Assembly (NCBI RefSeq): GCF_001894865.1 | Contig: NZ_BCXA01000031.1 | Coordinates: 48,310-112,309 of the forward strand | Length of the DNA: 64,000 nt | From: Rhodococcus maanshanensis NBRC 100610 | Lineage (GTDB): Bacteria; Actinomycetota; Actinomycetes; Mycobacteriales; Mycobacteriaceae | Direction: 5' to 3' | In this document: positions 27,054-37,200 of the stretch, piece after piece | Numbering within the stretch: the first letter of the stretch is position 1 | How the letters are laid out: each line of letters starts with the position of its first letter | Position numbers and translations under genes: made by a program | Notes under the pieces: model-generated | The model's input: the letters and a program-made list of their open reading frames with translations, nothing else | Database searches by the model: none | Told to the model about the DNA's origin: nothing

Positions 27054-27243
27054 GGTGCCCTTCGGAAGTGCGCGCAGCAAGATCGAATTCTCGATAGGTG
27101 CATTAAGAAACAACCTTGATCGTCTTGACGCCCACCGCGGCCGAGTCGAATACTTTTTCGTGAGGATCGAATCGGGAACTCGCCGCTGACCACGGGTCGG
27201 AGCTTCGGCGTATCCTGATAAACCTGCGTCAAAGGTGGTTTTG

Positions 27244-27405
27244 ATGAACGCGTACGTGCAGGGCCGGCAGACCCGCCGGCGCGGCGCCCGCCTATTCGAG
27301 CGGCGGGCAGCAGGCGCGCATCAGACGCAGGCAACGGGTGGTTTCTCCGGCTCGCGGATGTTCGCCGCGGCACGCTCACACTCAGGATTTCTGGTGATGA
27401 TCTGA
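27244..27405 (+). CDS. Possible small basic peptide ORF
   Basis: An ATG preceded by AAAGGTGG at five bases opens a 53-codon frame encoding a strongly basic, Arg-rich peptide (GRQTRRRGARLFERR). It has no resemblance to a family I know. It could be a leader or regulatory ORF for the NRPS operon, or chance; overlapping frames on the other strand are equally open. Confidence 0.2.
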   Translation: MNAYVQGRQTRRRGARLFERRAAGAHQTQATGGFSGSRMFAAARSHSGFLVMI

Positions 27406-27490
27406 TGACGCCCTGACCAAGGTAGAGGCATCAACTCTCTTGTGGCACAGCCGTTTCAGTCGTTCGGTTCCACCGCACGGGTTTCGGGAA

Positions 27491-27508
27491 GGGTGGGAGT
27501 CCCCACCC
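27491..27508 (+). terminator. G/C-rich hairpin in the NRPS operon leader (possible attenuator)
   Basis: GGGTGGG (27491-27497) and CCCACCC (27502-27508) form a perfect 7-bp stem with an AGTC loop, followed by the T/G-rich TTGGGTTGGTTT. It lies 114 bases before the first gene of the operon and is oriented so that it could end transcription early. There is no clean U-run, so the role is uncertain. Confidence 0.35.
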
Positions 27509-27621
27509 CTTGGGTTGGTTTCGGCACCAGCGTCGATGAATCAGGGTTGTAGGTGTTCACAGACAGGGAGTTCGGCACATAGGCGGACTTCCGACACACC
27601 AGACGACAATCAGGAGGAATC

Positions 27622-27762
27622 ATGCTCGGACTTGTTATCGGACTCGGCGGCGCTGCGCTCAGTATCGGGCTCGGACTCGGGCTCGGAGCGATCGGGCTCG
27701 GGCTCGGGCTATTGCTGAGCGACGCGACGGTCAAGCACGACGTCACCGAACTCACGGACTGA
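27622..27762 (+). CDS. Glycine/leucine-rich membrane peptide with S74 Ser-Lys motif, copy 1
   Basis: A 46-residue product with a good AGGAGG site. Residues 1-32 are almost only Gly, Leu, Ile and Ala (starting MLGLVIGLGGAAL), long enough for one membrane helix with glycine-zipper spacing. The tail is LLSDATVKHDVTELTD. The Ser33-Asp34-x3-Lys38 pattern equals the N-terminal start of peptidase S74 / intramolecular chaperone domains, where that Ser and Lys are the self-cleavage dyad; the match is close to the opening of the MYRF domain (SDARAKHCVQEV). The body of such a domain is encoded by the next gene, 14 bases away. A paralogue lies after the NRPS at 55077. Function unknown. Confidence 0.8.
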   Translation: MLGLVIGLGGAALSIGLGLGLGAIGLGLGLLLSDATVKHDVTELTD

Positions 27763-27776
27763 ACCGAGGCGATTCG

Positions 27777-28217
27777 GTGACCGAAGCCATGAAAGCGAGC
27801 ACCGAGCGCGCGCAGGACGCCCCTGGCCAGTGGGTGGACACCGGCCAGGGGCGAGCGCGTGCGCGCCTGGCCGCCCGAACCCGTCACCCGCTGGCCTGGC
27901 TGAACTCGGCCCTGAGCCGCCGGCGCGGGGTCAACACCGACCGGCCGGTGCCCACAGGCGCCGACGACGTGCTGCAACGCCTCGCCGAGATGCCTCTCAG
28001 CGTGTGGACCTACGGGTTCGATCACCCGTCGGTCCGCCACATGGGTCCGATGGCACAGGACTTCGCCGCAGCATTCGGGCTGGGCTCCACGGACCGGCGG
28101 ATCGCCGTCGCCGACGCGAACGGGGTGTGCATGGCCGCCATCCAGGCCCTATACCGCCGCCTCGTCGAACTCGAGACCGAGGTGGCTCAGCTGCGCTCGG
28201 CCCGTGAGGAACTCTGA
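27777..28217 (+). CDS. Peptidase S74-like (intramolecular chaperone) domain protein lacking its N-terminal Ser-Lys segment
   Basis: The GTG at 27777 gives 146 residues. Residues 63-146 fit an S74/tail-fibre chaperone domain from its second element on: DDVLQRLAEMPLSVWTYGF, then VRHMGPMAQDFAAAFGLG, then ADANGVCMAAIQALYRRLVE, ending in a coiled coil. This is the wording of many proteins annotated as tail fibre domain-containing. The domain's usual first strand with SDxxxK is absent here but present in the 46-aa peptide just upstream. The first 62 residues are basic and unassigned. No phage gene is nearby. It lies 12 bp ahead of the NRPS start, so the three genes form an operon. S74 domains normally trimerise. 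Confidence 0.82.
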   Translation: MTEAMKASTERAQDAPGQWVDTGQGRARARLAARTRHPLAWLNSALSRRRGVNTDRPVPTGADDVLQRLAEMPLSVWTYGFDHPSVRHMGPMAQDFAAAFGLGSTDRRIAVADANGVCMAAIQALYRRLVELETEVAQLRSAREEL

Positions 28218-28229
28218 AAGGGGCCCGCG

Positions 28230-31200
28230 GTGGCTACCAACATCCCGGACGGAGCGTTTCCCCTCTCCGCGGCGCAGCGCGCGATGTGGTTCGCCCAACA
28301 ACTCACCCCGACGGTTCCGATCACGGTTGCCCAGTACATCGAGCTGCACGGGGAGCTCGATTTCGAGGTACTGCACCAGGCGGCGAAGACCGCGGCACAC
28401 GAGTTCCAGTCGCCCTACCTCCGGGTGATCGAGGTCGACGGTGAACCGTTCCAGCTCGTCGACGAATCCATCGGTCTACCGCTCGGCTTCGTGGACTTCC
28501 GGGACGAGGAGGATCCGGCCGCGGCGGCCGAGGAGTGGATGCATCGGGACTACGCGACCCCGGTGAACCTCGCGACCGATCGCCTCTTCGACATCACGAT
28601 CCTTCAGATCGGTGACCGGGACTACCTCTGGTACAGCCGGATTCACCACGTCGCGCTCGACGGTTACGGCGGGGCGACCGTGATGAACCGGATCGCCTCG
28701 CTGTACACCGCCGCGGTGGAGGGCGGGGACGCCGGCCCGGCCAAGTGCTCTCCGTTGACTGATCTGTACGAGCTCGACGTGAAGTACCGGGCGTCGAGCA
28801 GGTTCGAGTCGGACCGCAAGTACTGGGCCGATCGGATCCGTGGAATCGAGGAGGGCTCGAGCCTGGTCGCGGCCGTGGCGCCCGCCGTCGCACGCAGCAG
28901 GCTCGCGAGCGCCCCCCTGTCCGACGACGCCGTCCGGCTGCTCGAGGACTCCGACCTCCGGCGGGGCGCGACGGCGGCGGCCGTGGTGATCGCGGGATTC
29001 GCGTGCTATCTGTCCCAGATGACCGGCTCCGAGGAGGTCCTGGTCAACATCCCGGTCTCGGCACGGACGACCTCGGTCCTGCACCGATCCGGCGGGATGC
29101 TGGTCAATGTCGCGCCGCTGCGCCTCAGCGTGCGACCGGGCGACACGGTCGCCGAGTTGGTCCAACGGGTCAATCTCGAGTTGATGGGCGCGCTGCGGCA
29201 TCAGCGTTGCAGCCTCGAGGACATCCGCAGGGACGCCGGGCGCAGCGGCGACCGATCGCTGCACGCCCCGATGGTCAACGTGATGCTGTTCAGTCAACAG
29301 GTCACGCTCGGCTCTGTCGTCGGCGAGAACCGGATCATGACCTCGGGCCCGGTCGACGACCTGCTGGTCAACATCTACCAGAGCGGAAACCCGCCGAGCA
29401 CCGTCATCGACTTCCGGGGCAACCCGAACCTGTACGAGGACGACGATCTGCGGTCGCGGCACCACGCCTTCGTCGAGATGCTGGAGGGGTTCGTCGCGGC
29501 CGATCCCGACACCAGGCTGATGGAGATCCACGCGCGGAGCTTCCGGATGGGCGCACGAAAGCACAAGGCGTCTTCGCTGCTGGCGCACTGGTCACGGGTC
29601 CTCTCCGGGATGCCAGAGGTGCTGTCGCTGCCTGCGGATCGACCGCGCCCGATCGTGCTGTCCGATCGGCGCCATTGCGTCGAGTTCGACATCGGCGCCG
29701 ACATCCAGGAGCGATTGATCTCGCTGACCAGGGACCGGAGCTCGAGCGTGTTCGCCGCGGTGCACGGGGCGCTGGGGGTGCTGCTGAGCAGGCTCGGCGA
29801 CACCGACGATGTGGCGATCGGCACCCCGGTCGCGGTGCACGCCGCGGCAGTGGACGGCACCGTCGAGTCCTTCGACAACACGGTGGTCCTGCGGACCCGG
29901 GTCGACGGCGGCGACTCGTTCGGCAAACTCCTGCACGAGGCGTCCCTCGGCGAGCTCAGCGCCTTCAACCATGCCGAGCAGTCGTTCGAGCGCCTCGTAG
30001 AGACGGTCTGTCCGGTCCGCTCGACGGCCTACGCGCCCCTGGTCCAGGTGCTGCTCGAGGTGCGTAACGCGCGGCGGCCACACCTCGAACTGCCAGGGCT
30101 CACAGTTGAATCGGTCGAGGCCGACGGCATCGCCCCCGAGGTTGACCTGTGCCTGACCATCGCCGAGCGGCACGACGCGGACGGCGCCCTTGCCGGCATG
30201 TCGGCGGCGTTCACCTACGCCACCGATCTGTTCGATCCGGACACCGTCGAGGGTTTCGCGACCCGGTTCGTCCGGATACTCGATGCCGCGACCGCGGATC
30301 CGTCGATCGCGGTGGGGGACATCGAACTCCTCGACGCCGACGAACGGGACGCCCTGGCGCCGGTGCTCGGGGGCCCGGAGGTGCCGCCACGCACGTTGCC
30401 CGAGCTGTTCGCCGACGCCGCGCACATCGACCCCGACTCCTCGGCACTCGTGTTCCAGGACGTGAGCCTCACGTACCGCGAACTCGACCAGCGCTCGAAT
30501 CGGCTGGCGCGGCTGCTGATCGATCGGGGCGTAGGCCCGGAATCCATAGTGGCGCTGGGGATGGCCCGATCCGTCGAGTCCGTGCTGTCGGTGTGGGCGG
30601 TGGCCAAGGCAGGCGCCGCGTTCGTCCCCGTCGACCCGAACTATCCGGCCGAGCGCATCGAGCACATGCTCACCGATTCCGGCGCCGCCCTCGGTCTGAC
30701 CGTCGGCGAGCGGGCGAGTCGACTTCCCGGCGCAGTGCCGTGGCTGGTCCTCGACGCACCCGACCTGGCGGCGGACCTCGAGCGCTACTCCCCGGCGCAG
30801 GTCACGGACGAGGATCGTCGCGCTCCGCTGCTGCTGACGCATCCGGCCTACCTGATCTACACCTCCGGCTCGACCGGCGTGCCCAAGGGCGTTGTGCTCA
30901 CCCATCGTGGCCTGGCCAGCCTCGCGGCCGAGGAACGCGACCGTTTCGCCGTCACCCCGGCGTCGCGGACCCTGCACTTCTCGTCGCCGAGTTTCGACGC
31001 GTCGGTCCTCGAGCTGCTGATGGCGTTCGGTACGGGTGCCACGATGGTGGTCGCCCCGCCGACCGTCTACGGCGGCGCGGAACTCGCCGAACTACTGGGC
31101 CGACGTCGGGTCACCCATGCCTTCGTCACCCCGGCCGCGCTGGCCTCCGTCGACCCCGCCGGCCTCGACGACATCGAGTGCCTCGTCACCGGCGGCGACA

Positions 31201-34200
31201 CCTGCCCGCCGGAACTCGTGCAGCAGTGGGCGCCCGGCCATCGGATGTTCAATGCGTACGGACCGACCGAGACGACGATCGTCTCGTCCATCAGCCCCCG
31301 GATGACCCCCGGTCAACAGGTCACCATCGGCAGGCCACCGCTCGGGTGCGGTGAGATGGTCCTCGACGGCCGGCTGCACCCGGTGCCCGCGGGGGTGCCC
31401 GGTGAGCTCTACGTCACCGGCCCCGGCCTCGCCCGCGGCTATCACCGGCGGCCTGTCCCCACCGCGGACCGCTTCGTGGCCAGCCCGTTCGGTGAGCCCG
31501 GCACGCGGATGTACCGAACCGGAGACCTCGCGCGGTGGACGACGACCGAGGACGGGCACGGATACACCCTCGAGTACCTCGGACGCAGCGACTTCCAGGT
31601 GAAGATCAGAGGTTTCCGGATCGAGCTCGGCGAGATCGACGCGGCCCTGACCACACACCCCGACGTCAGCTTCGCCGCCACCGTCGGTCACCCCGGCCCG
31701 TTCGGGGACACGGTGCTGGTGTCGTATGTGCACCCGACCAGCGACGCCGCGATCGCCGCCGCCGAGCTGACCGCGCACCTGGCCGCCCGCCTGCCGGGGC
31801 ACATGGTGCCGTCGAGCATCGTCCTGCTCGACGAGATCCCGCTGACACCCGCGGGGAAGTTCGACAGGAAGGCGCTGCCCGCACCGGACTTCGTCACCTC
31901 GACCGCCGAGTTCCTTGCCCCGGAAACCCACAGCGAGGAGGCGGTCGCCGGGGTCTTCGCGACGGTTCTCAGCGTCGAGCGGATCAGTACCAGGGACAGC
32001 TTCTTCGACCTCGGCGGCAATTCGCTGATCGCGACCCGGGTGGTCGCGCGCATCAATGCCGTCCTCGACAGCGACATCGGGGTGCTGGATCTGTTCGAGG
32101 CGCCGACGGTCGAGCAGCTCGCCGCGCGTATCGACCGGATGGGCCGCCGGGACCCGGACCGACCCGTGCTCGCGGCGGGGGAGCGGCCCGATCGAGTTCC
32201 GGTCTCCCTTGCGCAGCAACGGATGTGGTTCATCAACCGGTTCGACCCGTCCTCACCTGCGTACAACATCCCGATCGCCGTGCGCCTCGCGGGCGAACTG
32301 GACCCCGACGCGTTGGCCAGGGCGCTGGCCGATGTCGTCGAACGGCACGAGTCGCTACGGACCGTGTTCCCCGATTCTCCCGACGGTCCGTTCCAGTCGA
32401 TCCGGCCCGCCTCCGAGGTGGTCCCGGATCTGACGCCGGTGCCGGTGTCCGAGAGCGGCCTGCGCGAGATGGTCACCGGCCTGGCGTCGACCGGCTTCGA
32501 TGTCACCACCGAGTTCCCGGTGCGGACCGAGCTGCTCCGCCTCGGGCCGACCGAGCACGTGCTGGTCCTGGTCGTCCACCACATCGCCGCCGACGGCTAC
32601 TCCATGGCACCGCTCGCGCGCGACGTGATGACGGCGTACAACGCCCGCAGGCTCGGCGGTACCCCTGACTGGGCTCCGCTCGAGGTGCAGTACGCGGACT
32701 ACTCGCTGTGGCAGCGAGAACTGCTCGGTGACGAGCACGACCCCGACAGCCTGATCTCCGGCCAGCTCGACTACTGGACGGCCGCGCTGGCGGGCGCCCC
32801 CGACGTGCTCGAGTTGCCCACGGACCGTCCCCGCCCGCCGGAGCAGTCCTTCCGGGGCGCGGTAGAGGAGTTCACGATCTCCGCCGAGCTGCACAACAAG
32901 CTGATCTCGCGTGCGGGGCAGTTGGATTCGAGCCTGTTCATGGTGCTGCACGCCGCGCTGGCGGTCCTGCTGGCTCGGCTGAGCGGGTCGTCCGACATCT
33001 CCGTCGGAACTCCGATCGCGGGCAGGGGTGAGGCCGCGCTCGACGACCTGGTCGGCATGTTCGTCAACACTCTGGTGCTTCGCACACCCGTCGATCCAGG
33101 AGTGACGTTCTCGGAGTTGGTCAAGCAGACGCGCACGGTGGACCTGAACGCGTTCGGCCACACCGACGTCCCGTTCGAGCGGGTCGTGGAGGTGCTCAAC
33201 CCGACACGGTCCACCGCCTACTCCCCGCTGTTCCAGGTGCTGCTGGTGCTCCAGAACACCGGCCACACGCGACTCGAACTACCCGACCTGATCGTGGACG
33301 TGGAGGCGCTGGACAACGGAACCGCCAAGTTCGACCTGCAGCTCACCCTGACCGAGACCTACGACGACCAGGGCGCGCCCGGTCGGATCGCGGCGGCGTT
33401 CTCCTATGCCACCGACCTTTTCGACGCGCCGAGCGTCCGCCGGTTCGCGCAGCGATTCGTCCGGCTGCTCGAATCGGTCACCGGGGATGTCGCGGTGACG
33501 ATCGGCGACGTCGACCTGCTCGACGGCAGCGAGCGTTCGCAGGTGCTGACCGACTGGAACGCCACCGAACGGGAGGTGCCCGCGACCACCCTCGGCGACC
33601 TCTTCGATGCGCAGGTCGCGCGCACACCCGACGCGGTCGCCGTCGTGTTCGGCCAGGACCGGCTGACCTACGCCGAGCTCGACGCGGCGGCCAATCGACT
33701 GGCCCGCCACCTGATCTCGCTCGGGGTCGGACCGGAGACAACCGTCGGCCTGGCCATGCGACGTTCCATGGAGCTCGTGGTCGGCATGTATGCGGTGGTC
33801 AAGGCGGGCGGCGCCTACGTGCCGATCGATCCGGATCACCCCGCGGACCGGACCGCATATGTGCTCGGCAGTGCCAGGCCGGTGTGCGTGCTCACCACTC
33901 ACACCGATCGCGCCGCGCTTCCCGACTCGTTGGAGGCGTTGGAGATCGACCGGCTCGACCTCAGCGCGCAGGACCCCTCACCGATCGTCGATGCCGACCG
34001 GCTCGGCCGTCTTCGCCCAGACGACGTCGCGTACGTGATCTACACCTCCGGTTCGACCGGGAGGCCGAAGGGCGTCGCGGTCACCCACGCCGGGATCGCC
34101 AACAGGTTGTCGTGGATGCAAGACCGGTACCCCCTGACGCCCGAGGACGTGGTGCTGCAGAAGACCCCTGCCACCTTCGACGTCTCGGTGTGGGAGTTCT

Positions 34201-37200
34201 TCTGGCCGCTGCAGACCGGCGCACGGCTCGTGGTCGCTGCCCCCGACGGGCATCGGGACCCGGACTACCTGTCGCGGCTGATCGATACCGAACGCGTCAC
34301 CACGATGCACTTCGTGCCGTCGATGCTCGCGACCTTCACCGCGGGTGCGCATCCGGCCCGATGCCGGTCGTTGCGCCGGGTGTTCTGCAGCGGCGAGGCG
34401 CTCGCGCCGTCGGCGGCAGAGGCGTTCCGTCAGTTCAGCGTCGCGGAGCTGCACAATCTGTACGGACCGACCGAGGCCTCGGTCGACGTGACGTACTGGG
34501 CGTGCACCGCCGCGGACGAGGTGGTCGTGCCCATCGGCGCCCCGGTGTGGAACACCCGGGTGTACGTGCTCGACGGCCGGTTGAACCCGGTCCCGGTCGG
34601 CGTCGCGGGCGAGCTGTATCTGGGCGGTGTCCAGCTGGCACGCGGCTACGTCGGCCGCGCGGACCTCACCGCGGATCGATTCGTGGCCAACCCCTTCGCG
34701 CCGGGCGAGCGGATGTATCGCACCGGCGACCTGGTGCGGTGGAACGAGACCGGGAACATCGAGTACATCGGCCGCACCGACTTCCAGGTCAAGATGCGGG
34801 GCCTGCGCATCGAGCTGTCCGAGATCGAGCTGGCACTGCTCGAACACCCTGCGGTGGCTCAGGCGGCGGTGACGATGCACAGCGACGCGCTCACGGGCGA
34901 TTCGCTGATCGGCTACCTGGTCGCCGAGCGCGGCCAGGAGATCGACACCGACGGCGTGATCGAACGGGCCGCCTCGAGGTTGCCCGGCTACATGGTGCCG
35001 GCGCAGCTGATGGTGCTGGAGGAGTTCCCCCTCGGCTCGACCGGCAAGCTCAACCGTTCCGCTCTCCCCGAACCGATATTCGCGGCCAAGACGTCCGAGT
35101 TCGTGGCACCGCGGAACCCGATCGAGGAGATCATCGCGTCGATCTTCGCGGACCTGCTCGGGCTCGGCCGGATCGGCGTGTACGACAACTTCTTCGACCT
35201 CGGCGGGAACTCACTTGTGGCGACCAGGATGGTGGCAAGGGTCAACGCGGCCGTCGACACCCGGATCGGGGTCCGCGAGCTCTTCGACTCGCCTACGGTG
35301 GCCGCGCTCGCCGTGTGCGCGGAGACCCAGAGCGCACGGGCGGTTGAGCGTCCCGCCCTGCTGGCGTCCGCCCGGCCACCGCGGGTGCCCGTCTCGCTCG
35401 CGCAGCGCCGGATGTGGTTCATGAACCAGTTCGACACGTCGTCCTCCGCATACAACGTGGCACTGCCCGTCCGGCTCTCCGGCACACTCGACGCGGACGC
35501 CATGCGTACGGCCATCCTCGACGTCGTCGACCGGCACGAGGCACTGCGCACGATGTTCCCGCTCGTCGACGGGGAGCCGATGCAGGTGGTCGTCGACGCC
35601 GCCGAGGTGGTGGGTGACCTGCGGCCGGTCGGCGTTCCTCAGGATGCGATGCCCGAGGAGCTCGCCCGGTTCGTCGCCGCCGGCTTCGACGTGACCGCGC
35701 GGGTTCCGTTGCGGGCGGCTCTGTTCGAACTGAGCGGGACCGAGCACGTCCTGGTCGTCGTCGTGCACCACATCTCGGCCGACGGCTTCTCGCTGGTCCC
35801 GCTGGCGCGGGATGTCATGGCGGCCTACAGCTCCCGGATGGCGGGCGAGCTCCCCCAGTGGGCACCGCTGCCGGTGCAGTATGCCGACTACGCGCTCTGG
35901 CAGCGCGAGATGCTCGGCTCAGAGGAGGACCCCGAGTCCCTGATCGCGCGGCAGTTGCACTACTGGACGCGGACGCTGTCCGGCCTTCCCGAGGTGCTGG
36001 CACTGCCGGTCGACCGGCAACGGCCCGCCGAGCGATCGCTGCGCGGCGACCGGGTGGAGTTCTCGATCGACGCGGACACTCATCGCAGGCTCGTCGCGAC
36101 CGCGAGGGAGCGCAGTTCGAGCGTGTTCATGGCGATGCACGCCGTCCTGGCGGTACTGCTGAGCCGGCTGTCGGACACCGACGATGTCGCGGTCGGGACG
36201 CCGATTGCCGGCCGCGGCGAGGCCGCGCTCGACGACCTCGTCGGCATGTTCGTCAACACCCTCGTCCTGCGTACCCGCGTCGATCGCTCGGCCACCTTCG
36301 CCGAGTTGCTGGACTCGGTCCGCGAGGCGGATCTCGGCGCGTTCGGTCACGCCGACCTTCCGTTCGAGCGACTGGTGGACGTCCTCGCCCCGCAACGGTC
36401 GACCGCGCATTCCCCGTTGTTCCAGGTGATGCTCGAGTTCAAGAACACCGAACGGGCGCGGCTGGAGCTGCCGGGCCTCGTCATCGAGCCGGTCGAACTC
36501 GATACCGTCACAGCGAACTTCGATCTGCAGCTGACCCTCGACGAGCGCTATGACGGGGACGGCGGCCCGGCGGGGGTTGCGGCCGCGTTCACCTTCGCCA
36601 CGGATCTCTTCGACCAGGCGACGGTGGACGGCCTCGCCGAGCGGTTCGTCCGGGTCCTCGAGGCCGCGACCGCCGATCCATCGATCGCGGTGGGGGACAT
36701 CGAGTTGCTCGATCAGAGCGAGCGCCGGTCGCTGACGCCGGTCACCGGTCCCGGCGAGGTGCCGCCACGCACCCTGCCCCAGTTGCTCTCGGACGCCGCC
36801 GCGATCGATCCCGATGCCGTCGCGGTGATCTGCGAGGACACGAGTCTGACCTACCGCGCGCTGGACGAACGCTCGAACAGGCTGGCGCGGGTGCTCATCG
36901 GCCGGGGCATCGGCCCGGAATCGATCGTCGCCCTCGGGATGGCCCGGTCGATCGAGTCGGTGCTCTCGGTGTGGGCGGTGGCCAAGGCGGGAGCCGCCTA
37001 CGTGCCGGTGGACCCGAGCTATCCGGCCGAGCGCATCGAGCACATGCTGACCGATTCCGGGGCCGCGCTCGGTCTCACGGTGTCGCGGTCGCGTGCGCAG
37101 CTGCCGGACACGGCGGACTGGCTGGTCCTCGACGACCCGGGATTCGGTGCCGAGGTCGACGGGCAGCCCGGTGCGGCGGTCACCGACACCGACCGGTGCG

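Larger units (their letters stand above)
27054..27621. other. 568-bp region between the FHA regulator and the NRPS operon
   Basis: No convincing long gene is present. The region should hold promoters in both directions. It contains a lower-GC patch near 27095-27170, a possible short ORF at 27244-27405, a G/C-rich hairpin at 27491-27508, and the AGGAGG ribosome binding site (27612-27617) for the 46-aa peptide. The stretch between the hairpin and that site shows no further ORF with a ribosome binding site. Confidence 0.6.

Noticed and set aside
27640..27720. Tandem-like CTCGGGCTCGGACTCGG repeats (also at 55100-55210)
   Set aside because: Not a CRISPR or noncoding repeat; the periodicity follows Gly-Leu codons of the two small peptides.
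27777..28217. The S74-like gene as a prophage remnant
   Set aside because: There is no other phage gene around it, and its 12-14 bp spacing on both sides fits a working operon with the small peptide and the NRPS.
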